A DNA stretch of 64,000 bases, from contig NZ_QGKL01000039.1 in the NCBI RefSeq assembly GCF_003172895.1, positions 248,001-312,000 of the forward strand. The letters run 5' to 3'. The translations under genes and the position numbers were made by a program. Source of the DNA: Leucothrix arctica. Its GTDB lineage: Bacteria > Pseudomonadota > Gammaproteobacteria > Thiotrichales > Thiotrichaceae. Numbering within the stretch: the first letter of the stretch is position 1; each line of letters starts with the position of its first letter. Below the pieces are notes generated by a model that made no database searches, was not told the origin of the DNA, and was given only the letters and a program-made list of their open reading frames with translations. This document shows, in pieces, positions 47,927-56,895 of this stretch.

Positions 47927-48885
47927 GGTCTCAATTAGATCGTACTGAAAAACTCCTAATCGTTGGTCTTCCCATTTTGATTGCCTTAGGTTTTATATTA
48001 CCTGAGTGGATCGTTAATTATATTCAAGTGTCGCTAGGCACAGGTCTAGTTGCTCTGGGTGTCATGATTCAAATGCGAGCGGGTTTAGTGAGTTTTGGCC
48101 AAGGTTTGTATTTCTGTATCGGTGGATATGCTGCGGGAATGGCGGGTAAGTTCTTAGGTATTTCAGATATCTTTCTGCTACTTGCTTGTGGTCTTATCGC
48201 GAGTGTCACGATTGCTTTTGCGGCGGGTTTTTTATTACGTCGTTATCGTGAAATTTTCTTTGCCATGCTGTCACTAGCACTATCAATGATCCTATTTGGT
48301 CTGCTCTCGAAGTTAGAGATGTTAGGAAGTACTGATGGATTTAATCTACCTAGCGCGACTTATCTTGGATGGGCGCCAGAAGGTGATACGGCCAAACATG
48401 CGCTTTATGTCGCAACCTGCATCCCAACGATTATTTGTGCCTTCTTACTAAACCGCTATCTTCGCAGCCCTATGGGTTACATCGGTGAAGCGTTGCGTGA
48501 AAATGAAATTCGTTTGGAGTATTTAGGGACTTCTGCGCACCGAGCGGTACATATTAAATATGTCATCGCAGCGGGTGTGTCTGGTATCGGTGGGGTTTTA
48601 TGGGCGTTAGCACTGGGCCATGTCGACCCAGAAATGACAAACTGGACGACCTCCGGTCAATTTGTATTTATCTCCATATTGAGTGGTACGGGTAATATTG
48701 TTGCACCCTTGTTTGGTACTTTTATCCTAGAAATTGTGCGTGTCTATGCGGTTGAGTTATCACCCAATACTTGGCAAATGATTCTCGGCACATTGATGCT
48801 GTTAACCATCATCTTTTTACCAAGAGGACTTTGGTCCTTGATACAAGAAAAGAAGCATGCCAAAAAGAGTGGAGGTGAAAAGTGA
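47923..48885 (+). CDS. Branched-chain-type ABC importer permease, LivM family
   Basis: 320 residues, about nine membrane helices. Typical LivM features are MIQMRAGLVSFGQGLYFCIGGYAAG and the coupling loop GYIGEALRENEIRLEYLG. Partner of the LivH-type permease; overlaps both neighbours by four bases. Confidence 0.92.
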   Translation: MRSQLDRTEKLLIVGLPILIALGFILPEWIVNYIQVSLGTGLVALGVMIQMRAGLVSFGQGLYFCIGGYAAGMAGKFLGISDIFLLLACGLIASVTIAFAAGFLLRRYREIFFAMLSLALSMILFGLLSKLEMLGSTDGFNLPSATYLGWAPEGDTAKHALYVATCIPTIICAFLLNRYLRSPMGYIGEALRENEIRLEYLGTSAHRAVHIKYVIAAGVSGIGGVLWALALGHVDPEMTNWTTSGQFVFISILSGTGNIVAPLFGTFILEIVRVYAVELSPNTWQMILGTLMLLTIIFLPRGLWSLIQEKKHAKKSGGEK

Positions 48886-49670
48886 GTACTATTCTTGAAA
48901 CGGTCAACTTAGAACGAACGTTCGGTGCGGTTGTTGCCGCCTCAAATATTAATATAAAAATATCTGCTGGCGAAATACTGGGTGTTATCGGCTCTAATGG
49001 TGCGGGTAAAACGACTTTCGTCAACATGGTAACGGGCTATTTAAAGCCTAGCTCTGGAAAGATTTTATACCGTGGTGAAGATATTACAGGTAAGCCAACC
49101 CGCGATATAACTCGCTTAGGTATCTGTCGTTCATTTCAGATACCACAGCTATTCCTTGAGTTGCCCGTCATAGACAACATCATTATCGCTTTGACCATCG
49201 CAAAGGAGGTTAAGCCATCATTATTGAAACCTGCTATCACGCCTGAAATAGTTGATGAGGCGATGGAGATTCTAAAGCGTTTTGAAGTGGCCCAATATGC
49301 AGAGAGTGAAGTTGGTGTATTGGCACAGGGGATTCGTAAGTTAGTCGATATTGCCATGGCTACCGTTAATAACCCCGACTTACTCTTTTTGGATGAACCA
49401 ACCAGTGGTGTTAGTGCTGAAGAAAAAATCCAGATTATGGATGTTTTAATGGCTGCGTTAAAGACCACTAAAACAGCAGTACTGTTTATAGAGCATGATA
49501 TGGAAATCGTTGAAAAATACGCTCCTCGTGTCGCGGCATTTTATGAGGGTACCATCCTAGCTGATGGCCCAACAGGGGAGGTTTTGGATGACCCGAAAGT
49601 GCGCGAGTTTGTAATAGGAACAGAATTTCATCGGAAAGTAGAAGAGAATCAAGTAGGAGGGTCAGTCTGA
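48882..49670 (+). CDS. Branched-chain-type ABC importer ATPase, LivG family
   Basis: 262 residues. Walker A is GSNGAGKTTFVNM, the Q-loop region is GICRSFQIPQLF, Walker B is LLFLDEPTSGVS, and the His switch is IEHDMEIVE. The signature is LAQGIRKLVDIA in place of LSxGQ, a variation seen in the urea/amide branch of this family. GTG start overlapping the LivM stop, with GGAGGTGAAAA upstream. Confidence 0.93.
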   Translation: MSTILETVNLERTFGAVVAASNINIKISAGEILGVIGSNGAGKTTFVNMVTGYLKPSSGKILYRGEDITGKPTRDITRLGICRSFQIPQLFLELPVIDNIIIALTIAKEVKPSLLKPAITPEIVDEAMEILKRFEVAQYAESEVGVLAQGIRKLVDIAMATVNNPDLLFLDEPTSGVSAEEKIQIMDVLMAALKTTKTAVLFIEHDMEIVEKYAPRVAAFYEGTILADGPTGEVLDDPKVREFVIGTEFHRKVEENQVGGSV

Positions 49671-50332
49671 TGTTGACGATTAATAATTTGAGTTTGTCGA
49701 TTCAAAAAGTCCCTATCTTGAATGATATTGAGTTATCAATTGAGAAGGGGCAGACCGTGGGTTTGATAGGCCGTAATGGTGCTGGAAAAACTACATTGAT
49801 GCGCGCAATTATGGGACTGATCGAGCTGGAGTCTGGTGAGATTTTTTATAAGGACACCGCTCTTCATCAGTCTAAAGCCTTTAAACACGCGCTTCTCGGT
49901 ATTGGTTATTTGCCCGAGGATCGACGCTTAGTGCCCCACTTTACTGTCGAAGAAAACATTATGGTGCCGCTGTGGGCTAATAAAAATGCTGACTTGAAGC
50001 GCGTTAAATGGGTGTATGAACTGATGCCCGAGATAGGGCGTTTTGCTGATCGGCGCGCACTGACGTTAAGTGGTGGACAACAAAAGCTAGTGGCGTTAGC
50101 GAGAGCCTTAGTGGTTGGCTCTGACTTGTTGTTATTAGACGAACCTTTTGAAGGTGTGGCACCCGCACTGGCTCAACGTTTGATGGAAGTTATTTCTAGC
50201 CTTAAACAAGAGCACTTATCGGTACTTATTTCAGAGTCAGATTATTCACATTCTGAAAAAGTGGTGGATAAAGTGTACTCCATTGAGCGAGGATCAATTA
50301 GTACATTTAATCATGATGCGGTAGTCGCATAA
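49670..50332 (+). CDS. Branched-chain-type ABC importer ATPase, LivF family
   Basis: 220 residues. Walker A is GRNGAGKTTLMRA, the signature LSGGQQKLVALARAL, and Walker B LLLLDEPFEGVAP. GIGYLPEDRRLVPHFTVEEN is the typical LivF stretch. It shares one base with the LivG stop. Last gene of the operon, followed by a strong terminator. Confidence 0.93.
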   Translation: MLTINNLSLSIQKVPILNDIELSIEKGQTVGLIGRNGAGKTTLMRAIMGLIELESGEIFYKDTALHQSKAFKHALLGIGYLPEDRRLVPHFTVEENIMVPLWANKNADLKRVKWVYELMPEIGRFADRRALTLSGGQQKLVALARALVVGSDLLLLDEPFEGVAPALAQRLMEVISSLKQEHLSVLISESDYSHSEKVVDKVYSIERGSISTFNHDAVVA

Positions 50333-50364
50333 TAGGCTAAGAAGATAGCTGGTAGGTGTTTAAC

Positions 50365-50399
50365 AACGGGGTGATTTCAATCGAAATCACCCCGTTTGG
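50365..50399 (+). terminator. Terminator of the ABC importer operon
   Basis: A 14-base perfect stem, AACGGGGTGATTTC (50365-50378) with GAAATCACCCCGTT (50383-50396), loop AATC, then a short T stretch. It may also act for the convergent efpL gene. Confidence 0.85.
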
Positions 50400-50462
50400 T
50401 GTAACGAATTTATCAGGAATAAAGCTACACAAGCGGCATAGCTTCACCCCAATCAAAACTCC

Positions 50463-51035
50463 TTACTTATCCCCACGTCCTAAGAACTTACGCTCTTCAA
50501 CATGTACTTTAATAATGTCACCTGTAGAAATATGCTCAGGCACATTCACTGTCAAACCTGTCGACAAAATAGCAGGCTTAGTACGTGCAGTAGCAGAACC
50601 ACCTTTTAGCGAAGGATCTGTTTCTGTGATCTCAAGCTCAACGTGCGTTGGCAGCTCTAGTCCAACAGCGACATCGTTGACAATAACTACCTGAATGCCC
50701 GGCGTTGACTCGGTAATAAACAGTAGCTCATCTTCGATAGCGTCTTTGCTTAGATTGTACTGCGAATAATCTTCAGAGTTCATGAAGACATACTCTTCAC
50801 CATCAATGTAAGAAAACGTCACTGGCTCGCGTGATAAGTCAGCTAGGTCCAACATCACTGAGTCTTTAAATGTTTCGTCAATCTTGGCATTAGTTACAAC
50901 GTCGTACATACGCATACGGTATAGGCTTCCGCCCGAACGACCTTGTGGTACAGAGCGCTCTATGTCACGAACGATATAAGTTTGGCCGTTAAAATCGACC
51001 GCCATATTCTTTTTGATTTCACTTGCTTTAGGCAT
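50463..51035 (-). CDS. yeiP: Elongation factor P-like protein EfpL (YeiP)
   Basis: 190 residues, three OB-type domains as in EF-P. The opening [17 protein letters not shown] and the C-terminal [18 protein letters not shown] match YeiP. The tip loop ([16 protein letters not shown]) carries Arg where EF-P has its modified Lys, and family work assigns it a role in relieving ribosome stalling. Single gene, convergent with the ABC operon. Confidence 0.93.
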   Translation of the reverse strand: MPKASEIKKNMAVDFNGQTYIVRDIERSVPQGRSGGSLYRMRMYDVVTNAKIDETFKDSVMLDLADLSREPVTFSYIDGEEYVFMNSEDYSQYNLSKDAIEDELLFITESTPGIQVVIVNDVAVGLELPTHVELEITETDPSLKGGSATARTKPAILSTGLTVNVPEHISTGDIIKVHVEERKFLGRGDK

Positions 51036-51252
51036 GTTTCTCGACCCTGAATGTGTGTAATAAATATTGTAATGACAAGCATTGTAGCTGATTCATGGGG
51101 TGTGGTGTACAGACGCTTGTAAAGATGTGTCTAGATAAACGACGAAACAAAAAATTCCAACAAATGGCAAAAATGTCATTTTCCTGAAAGATTCATGTCA
51201 ATGTTCAGGTGCAATACTGGCCTCACTTAAACGAAACATGAAAGGTTATCCC

Positions 51253-51615
51253 ATGACAACACTATCAGAGCTTATTGCAACGTCAGCGTTAATCATTGGT
51301 TCGACTGCAGCGAATGCAGCGTACTTTGGCCCATCGTCAGACACAAAAAGTGAGCTAAGAACTGAGGTTAAAACGAGCCGTGAAGATGCTTATGAAGCAG
51401 CTGCAGCAAAGCTACATTCACTTAAGTCAGAATCTTCTCGAGAGCTAGCTAGCGAGCTAGAGCTATACTCTTCAAGCATAGACAAGAACACTGTCCAGCT
51501 AGATGAAGGTGCTTACATCACGATCGAAGAGCGTGTGACATTAAAAGGTGAGCTACGTTTCGTCGGCGTCATCCATGTACACGTTAGCTACGCGATGATG
51601 GATATGGTTAGCTAA
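51253..51615 (+). CDS. Small exported protein, DUF3316-like
   Basis: 120 residues from the ATG at 51253 (an ATG at 51238 adds five). Signal peptide to about residue 22 (ATSALIIGSTAANA-AY). The mature part reads ELRTEVKTSREDAYEAAAAKL...YITIEERVTLKGELRFVGVIHVHVSY, resembling small periplasmic DUF3316-type proteins of marine gammaproteobacteria. Function unknown. Followed by a terminator. Confidence 0.7.
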   Translation: MTTLSELIATSALIIGSTAANAAYFGPSSDTKSELRTEVKTSREDAYEAAAAKLHSLKSESSRELASELELYSSSIDKNTVQLDEGAYITIEERVTLKGELRFVGVIHVHVSYAMMDMVS

Positions 51616-51635
51616 TGAGCCACTACAATACACAA

Positions 51636-51668
51636 CAAAAAGCTCCGGCCAGTGGTCGGAGCTTTTTT
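51636..51668 (+). terminator. Bidirectional rho-independent terminator
   Basis: AAAAAGCTCCG (51637-51647) pairs with CGGAGCTTTTT (51657-51667) around a GCCAGTGGT loop region, followed by T. It separates the small exported protein gene from the convergent catabolic operon. Confidence 0.88.
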
Positions 51669-51703
51669 GTTTGTGGCCTAAGCGCTTATTAAAAATAAGT
51701 CGG

Positions 51704-52570
51704 TTAAAGCTTCTCTAACTTCAAATCGAAGTGAACACTAATATAGTCTTCTTTGACCTTACCCGAAATTTCATAACCATCAGGGAAGTCAGCAGCCTTT
51801 TGCGGTACATAAGTCATCACCAAATCTTCACGCACCCCAAACACGGTATCTTGGTTTAAATAAGGATCATCTGACGGGAATACTTCTGTTACCAATGTCT
51901 TGAAGCCTGGAGCTTTAACGATGTAATGAAGGTGAGACGGACGCCAAGGATGTCTGCCAGCCGCTTCAAGAATCTTACCAACAGGGCCATCAGTAGGCAC
52001 GGTATATTCCACAGGCTTGACCGTCGTAAAACAATACCAACCATTATCTTCTGGCGTCATTAGACCGTGAAAATCATAGATCTCCTGATCAGGGTCTTGG
52101 CTTGAGTACAGGCCATTAGGCGCTGTTTGCCATAGATCAACCGTGACACCTTGAATAGCGTTGCCTTCAGTATCAGTTACATAGCCTTCGACCAATAAAA
52201 CTTCACCACCGAAGTCCTTCTTCATGTCGCCACCGACAGCTAAAGGTGGCGCGTTTGAAACATGGAATGGTCCAAGTACGCTTGAGCTAGTTGCGTCATC
52301 ATTGGAGTGAAGCATATCAACCAGTGATGACAGACCAAGCACATCCGACATCAATACAAACTCATTGCGCTCTGGCGTGGTGATGTCACCTGTCCACTTC
52401 ATCAGTTCAAGACCAGCTTGCCACTCATCATGAGTCAAATTAACGTCACGAGCAAAGTCATGCAAATGACTGGCAAGGCTCGTCATGATTTCTTTAACAC
52501 GAGGGTCAGTGTCCTCACCGAAGTAGCTGGCATAAACCTCGGTGATATTGTCTTTAGTTACGTTACGCAT
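51704..52570 (-). CDS. Intradiol ring-cleavage dioxygenase, hydroxyquinol 1,2-dioxygenase-like
   Basis: 288 residues. An N-terminal dioxygenase linker domain (about 20-100) precedes the catalytic beta-sandwich. Iron(III) ligands are seen as Tyr in GLYSSQDP, Tyr in VEYTVPTDGPVG, and the two His of RPSHLHYIV. GRHPWRPSHLHYIVKAPG and DTVFGVREDLV are closer to hydroxyquinol 1,2-dioxygenases than to catechol enzymes. It would open hydroxyquinol or a relative to a maleylacetate-type product. Last gene of the leftward operon, 12 bases after the TRAP permease. Confidence 0.87.
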   Translation of the reverse strand: MRNVTKDNITEVYASYFGEDTDPRVKEIMTSLASHLHDFARDVNLTHDEWQAGLELMKWTGDITTPERNEFVLMSDVLGLSSLVDMLHSNDDATSSSVLGPFHVSNAPPLAVGGDMKKDFGGEVLLVEGYVTDTEGNAIQGVTVDLWQTAPNGLYSSQDPDQEIYDFHGLMTPEDNGWYCFTTVKPVEYTVPTDGPVGKILEAAGRHPWRPSHLHYIVKAPGFKTLVTEVFPSDDPYLNQDTVFGVREDLVMTYVPQKAADFPDGYEISGKVKEDYISVHFDLKLEKL

Positions 52571-52582
52571 TGGGAGAAAACC

Positions 52583-53890
52583 TTAATTGAGGAGAACCAA
52601 ACTGAGTTGCGGATAAGCAATCAGGATTATAAGTACAACAAGCATCACTGCTGCAAACGGAAGCGCACCCAGAAATACATCCTTGAGCGTTATTCGATCA
52701 TCATTAAGTGAGGCCTTAATAACGAAGCAGGAGATGCCCAGTGGCGGGGTGAGGAGACCGATTTCAGCACCGACAACCGTCACGATACCGAACCAAACAA
52801 GTGATAAACCCATTGGCTCAATCAGTGGTAAGAACAGCGGAACAACGATCAAAATGATAGAAGCGGTATCCAGCAGTGTTCCTAAAAACAGCATCAGTAA
52901 TACATAGAAAACCATGATCTGGAATAGCGCGAAATCACTGTTCGTCATGTACTCGCCCAGTTGATTAGGCAAGCCTGCTAAACCAAGCATTCGACTATAA
53001 ATAGACGCAGCGGTGATCAAGAACAAGATAGTCGCGGTGATATGACCGGTCTCTATCAGTACTTCCCAAAAGCCTTTCAACGTCATGCTGCGACGCAAAA
53101 CCGCGATCACTAAACCGGCTAACGACCCAGCGGCACCCGCTTCAACCGGTGTCATCCAACCCGTATAAATACCACCTAATACAATCGTAATAAGTGACAG
53201 TGTTGGCAGTGTTTTTGAGGCTATTTCTTTCCACGGCATGCGCTCGTAGTCAGAGGCTGGTCTGCCGCCAACAAACTTAGGAAATAGCTTACCCATTCCC
53301 CAGATTGCACCGATGTAAGCAATGGCCAACATAATGCCAGGCACAACACCTGCTAAGAACATATCGCCCACTGACTGCTCAGCGACAAACGAATAGATAA
53401 TGAGCATAGCAGATGGTGGAATGATCATCCCTAGTACCGATGATCCAGCAACAACACCAACGGCAAAGCGTGGGTTGTAGCCATTCTTCAACATCTGTGG
53501 GACGGAGACTTTTGCAAACACAGACGCAGAGGCAATAGAGGAGCCTGTTACCGCAGCAAAGACTGCATTTGCACCAACAGTTGCCATACCGATACCACCT
53601 TTAACACGACGGAAACCGGTACTCATTACTTCATAGATGTCTGACCCTAGTCTGGCCTTGGAGACTATGAGCCCCATAAAGGTAAACAAGGGGATGGTGG
53701 CAAACGCGTACTCCATTGCGCTATCGCCAATGGCGACTTTAAGTAAGTTAACGGAAAGGTCGAAGTTATCACGCATCAGCCAAATCGAAACAAACGATAC
53801 AGCGGCTAGTGCAATGGGAATGTAGACGCCTATATAAATCAGCAGGACAATCGCTACAACTGAAATGGCACCAATTTCAATAGGAGACAT
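52583..53890 (-). CDS. TRAP transporter large permease (DctM)
   Basis: 435 residues, about 12 membrane helices. Typical DctM stretches are FATIPLFTFMGLIVSKARLG, GANAVFAAVTGSSIASASVFA, GSSVLGMIIPPSAMLIIYSFV and EIGLLTPPLGI. It moves the substrate with sodium after delivery by the binding protein. Shares one base with the small permease gene. Confidence 0.94.
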   Translation of the reverse strand: MSPIEIGAISVVAIVLLIYIGVYIPIALAAVSFVSIWLMRDNFDLSVNLLKVAIGDSAMEYAFATIPLFTFMGLIVSKARLGSDIYEVMSTGFRRVKGGIGMATVGANAVFAAVTGSSIASASVFAKVSVPQMLKNGYNPRFAVGVVAGSSVLGMIIPPSAMLIIYSFVAEQSVGDMFLAGVVPGIMLAIAYIGAIWGMGKLFPKFVGGRPASDYERMPWKEIASKTLPTLSLITIVLGGIYTGWMTPVEAGAAGSLAGLVIAVLRRSMTLKGFWEVLIETGHITATILFLITAASIYSRMLGLAGLPNQLGEYMTNSDFALFQIMVFYVLLMLFLGTLLDTASIILIVVPLFLPLIEPMGLSLVWFGIVTVVGAEIGLLTPPLGISCFVIKASLNDDRITLKDVFLGALPFAAVMLVVLIILIAYPQLSLVLLN

Positions 53891-54417
53891 TATTTGCTTC
53901 CTCCTGCTTTAGGAATCAATATTTTAAGAATAAACAACACAGTACACAGTGCCGCACTGCCCAGAATAATGAGTTTGATAGGCCACCAAGGTGCGGTAAA
54001 TACACCGGGTATGCCGAAGTAATCTTTGCTTTCCCACATTTCAATAAATTCAGGAAACATCGCTAAAACGATGAGAGACATGACCGCTGCCGAGAGCAAG
54101 TTGATAAAGAAGTGAATGACGCGTGCGACTTTTGGTACTTTGTGCTCCAACAGTAGCAACATACCGTCTGAGCGAGTCAGTCGACCCACTCGGACAACGT
54201 CGGGGAGTTGTAAGAAAACGATTAACACCATCGAAAATTGAACAACTTCGACGGCGCCACGAAAGGGCGAATTAAACAACCCTCTCGCGAAGACGTCGTA
54301 GTTGATAATAATCACTAAGCCCAACACCACCAATGTGCCGATGACGTTGGCTAATTTGGAAATACTATTAGCGATCTTTGAGATACCATGAAAGGTGCTC
54401 TGAAACATACTTTCCAT
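53890..54417 (-). CDS. TRAP transporter small permease (DctQ)
   Basis: 175 residues, four membrane helices. The loop NYDVFARGLFNSPFRGAVEVVQFSMV is the DctQ signature, and FTAPWWPIKLII is also typical. Partner of DctM; lies 36 bases after the binding-protein gene. Confidence 0.92.
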   Translation of the reverse strand: MESMFQSTFHGISKIANSISKLANVIGTLVVLGLVIIINYDVFARGLFNSPFRGAVEVVQFSMVLIVFLQLPDVVRVGRLTRSDGMLLLLEHKVPKVARVIHFFINLLSAAVMSLIVLAMFPEFIEMWESKDYFGIPGVFTAPWWPIKLIILGSAALCTVLFILKILIPKAGGSK

Positions 54418-54453
54418 CCTCCTTTCAGGGATTTCAGTGTTTAATAGTAGGGG

Positions 54454-55533
54454 TTACTTAGCCGTCCAGTCGCGAACGCCAACGTGGCCAGCATCTTTCA
54501 ACTTACCCAGGTAGGCATTCAGCATTTTTGTGCCGTCTTCGCCACGCTTGTTTAAGTTTTCAGCCCACTCAGTCGCAATATCAGGAATCGAATCGACCCA
54601 AGCTTTACGCTCTTCATCACTTAGCTTGGTAACTTTTCCGCCAGCTGCTTCATACGCTTTGATACTCTCAGCCGCTCGGTCCATTGCAAGTCCTGCAAGG
54701 TGATCACGGTAGTCAACTGCGACTGTTTGTAGTGCTGTTTTGACTTCGTCAGGTAGCTTTTTCCAGTAGTCTGCGTTTACTGTGACTGTTTTAGAGTTCA
54801 CTGCTCCGAGACTCACATCCAACATGAACGGCGCAACTTCTGCCATTTTGAATGTCGCCGCCGCTTCAGGCCAAAGCATCGCGTGGTCAACAAGTCCTGT
54901 TTGAACCATGTTGTAGAAGTTAGTTAGACCACCACGAACACCCGCAGCATCTTTGATTCCTTCTAAATAACGCAGATTCATACCTGCACCAGCAACCTTG
55001 CTACCTTCCAAGTCTTTTACAGAGGTGATCTCTTTCTTACTAAAGATTTGGTAAGTGTCTAAAACAACACCTGTTGCTAGATACACTTGGTTTTGCTTTT
55101 TGAATTCGTTCTGCATTGCCGGAAATTCTTTAGCAATCTCATCAACAGCTTTAGACACTGCACGAGCATCACTAGAGACAAAAGGTGTCACCGCTGCAAT
55201 AGCTTGGCTAGGTAATTTAGATGAATGAAAAATAGTAGTAACAATACCGATGTCACCTAATCCTAGCTTTACACCTTCTAATACACCTTTAGGTTTTACG
55301 ATGGATCCACCGTAACTTTCCTGCCAATCCATTTTGTAATTGCCCGTCTTAGCAAGGCGAGCATCAACCGCAGGTATAAAGAAGTTAGTAAACTCCTTAA
55401 CCCACAGTGCGCGAGAAGGGTAGCCGTCGATAACAACTGCTTTAATCGTGTCAGTCGCAAAGGCAGGCGCTGTTGTTATACAGCAAGCAGCCACACTTAG
55501 GCCTACCAAGGTTTTCTTGATCCAATGATTCAT
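54454..55533 (-). CDS. TRAP transporter substrate-binding protein (DctP)
   Basis: 359 residues from the ATG at 55533, which has TTGGAGGAAGAA just before it; the longer frame from 55569 lacks a site. The signal peptide ends near AFA-TD. The DctP fold is shown by KLGLGDIGIVTT, the LEGSKVAGAGMNLRYLEG region and MVQTGLVDHAMLWPEAA. In DctP proteins a conserved Arg binds the carboxylate of the ligand. The substrate is thus probably an organic acid, likely related to the adjacent dioxygenase pathway. Confidence 0.9.
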   Translation of the reverse strand: MNHWIKKTLVGLSVAACCITTAPAFATDTIKAVVIDGYPSRALWVKEFTNFFIPAVDARLAKTGNYKMDWQESYGGSIVKPKGVLEGVKLGLGDIGIVTTIFHSSKLPSQAIAAVTPFVSSDARAVSKAVDEIAKEFPAMQNEFKKQNQVYLATGVVLDTYQIFSKKEITSVKDLEGSKVAGAGMNLRYLEGIKDAAGVRGGLTNFYNMVQTGLVDHAMLWPEAAATFKMAEVAPFMLDVSLGAVNSKTVTVNADYWKKLPDEVKTALQTVAVDYRDHLAGLAMDRAAESIKAYEAAGGKVTKLSDEERKAWVDSIPDIATEWAENLNKRGEDGTKMLNAYLGKLKDAGHVGVRDWTAK

Positions 55534-55590
55534 TTCTTCCTCCAAGTGGGGCGATATGCCCCGTTTCAAGCGGTTCGTTTAATTCATGAT

Positions 55591-56253
55591 TTAAATAAAA
55601 CGACAGGCTTGTTCAAAACTAAATCGTGGCAACTTTTGAAACAGTGCCGTTTCATCCGCGTAGCCAAAGTTACAAAGAAAATTTGATTTCCAACCGTTCT
55701 CAGAGAAAAACTCCTCGTCAACGATTTGATTTGAGAATCCAGACATCGCACCCACATCTAAACCCAATGCACGAGCGGCAATCATGAAATACCCACCTTG
55801 CAATGTAGAGTTACGATAAGCAGTGTCATAGGCATAAGCTTCATTGCCATCAAACATAGGCATACGGTTTTCATGTGGGAATAAGAATGGCAGTTGCTTC
55901 CAGAACTCAGGGTCCCAAGCAATGATGACGGTAGCAGGTGCATCCATCATTTTGTCTATGTTCTTAGCCTTAAGCGACTTTGCTAGTCGTTGCTTCGCTT
56001 CGTCGCTTTGTACGAATATGAATCGTGCAGGGCAAGTGTTCATGCTGGTAGGACCAGCGATCGTAATGTCAAAAAGGGTGCGAATGATGTCGTCAGACAC
56101 CGGTTTATCTTGCCAAGCGTAATGAGAGCGAGCATCTGTGAGTATTAAATCGAGTGAAGCCTGATCTAGGCATTGCTTATTAGCGCGTACTTTGCGGACA
56201 GCTTCCTGTGCAAAAAGTCGTGCCTCAGCTAACTGTTCGGTATTCATTTCCAT
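55591..56253 (-). CDS. RutE/HadB-family nitroreductase-fold reductase
   Basis: 220 residues. The core LDLILTDARSHYAWQDKPVSD, GPTSMNTCPARFIFV, LGLDVGAMSGF and WKSNFLCNFGY match the malonic semialdehyde reductase RutE/HadB group. Members include quinone reductases paired with hydroxyquinol dioxygenases in chlorophenol pathways (HadB, TcpB). With a hydroxyquinol-type dioxygenase in the same operon, reduction of a hydroxyquinone is the most likely job; reduction of malonic semialdehyde is the alternative. First gene of the leftward operon. Confidence 0.87.
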   Translation of the reverse strand: MEMNTEQLAEARLFAQEAVRKVRANKQCLDQASLDLILTDARSHYAWQDKPVSDDIIRTLFDITIAGPTSMNTCPARFIFVQSDEAKQRLAKSLKAKNIDKMMDAPATVIIAWDPEFWKQLPFLFPHENRMPMFDGNEAYAYDTAYRNSTLQGGYFMIAARALGLDVGAMSGFSNQIVDEEFFSENGWKSNFLCNFGYADETALFQKLPRFSFEQACRFI

Positions 56254-56328
56254 CGGTGACTCTCTCCTCTAATGACAAACACTTTTAAGCGACGTTGAAA
56301 ATGTTCATTTGAAAATCTCACTTATATT

Positions 56329-56382
56329 TAACGATAAAATGATGTATTGTCAAATAATATCGATTTTATTATTTATCGTTAA
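56329..56382. promoter_or_regulatory. Inverted pair TAACGATAA / TTATCGTTA, candidate operator of the catabolic cluster
   Basis: TAACGATAA at 56329-56337 and its complement at 56373-56381, extended to TTAACGATAAA and TTTATCGTTAA. They lie in the 148-base divergent region. The right copy overlaps the -10 of a possible promoter (TTGTCA at 56347, 17 bases, TATTTA at 56370). A third copy lies before the FAH gene. The GntR regulator encoded nearby is the obvious candidate to bind them. Confidence 0.6.
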
Positions 56383-56401
56383 CTTAAAAGGAAGGAAACC
56401 A

Positions 56402-56788
56402 ATGCCAGCATGGAATGATTATAAAAAAGAGGCTAAGGACAGAGGCTGCCTAGCTCATGAATTGTATGTAGTAGATACCGTGGTAGCGTCTTCACCAGAG
56501 CTTGTGAAGGCGACGTTAATGGAGCACTTGGCGTATCAACAAGAGATGGAGACTCAGGGGAAGTTAGCGTTTGCAGGGCCAGTATCGGACGAGTCTGGTG
56601 AGCTTATGCAGGGTAATGGATTAATCATTTATAAAGCCTCTTCACTAGAAGAAGCACGTGAGTTCGCTGAAAATGATCCAATGCATCAATCAGGAGCAAG
56701 AACGTATACACTGCGTCGCTGGTTGATAAATGAAGGCTCACTTTCAATAAATGTAGGGTTATCAACAGGAAAAATCAGTCTAAGCTAA
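56402..56788 (+). CDS. YciI-family protein
   Basis: 128 residues from the ATG at 56402, preceded by AAAGGAAGGAAACCA; the frame upstream of this is promoter DNA. The YciI fold is a dimeric ferredoxin-like barrel with a His-Asp pair; here HLAYQQEMETQGKLAFAGPV and GLIIYKASSLEEAREFAENDP match. One YciI member, TftG, removes chloride from chlorohydroxyquinol in 2,4,5-T degradation. An enzyme role on a hydroxylated aromatic is therefore plausible in this cluster. Confidence 0.85.
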   Translation: MPAWNDYKKEAKDRGCLAHELYVVDTVVASSPELVKATLMEHLAYQQEMETQGKLAFAGPVSDESGELMQGNGLIIYKASSLEEAREFAENDPMHQSGARTYTLRRWLINEGSLSINVGLSTGKISLS

Positions 56789-56895
56789 TATCTTTTGGTG
56801 ATATGCTGTTAGATCCTCCAAAAACGTTTACCTTTTCAGTTTGTTAGAAAGCAGACTAGAATCCTTGAAAATTGATTTAGAGAAGTCGCCAAAAC

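Noticed and set aside
56309-56401. Extended N-terminus of the YciI protein
   Set aside because: It covers the operator and promoter region. The ATG at 56402 has AAAGGAAGG and starts the conserved domain.
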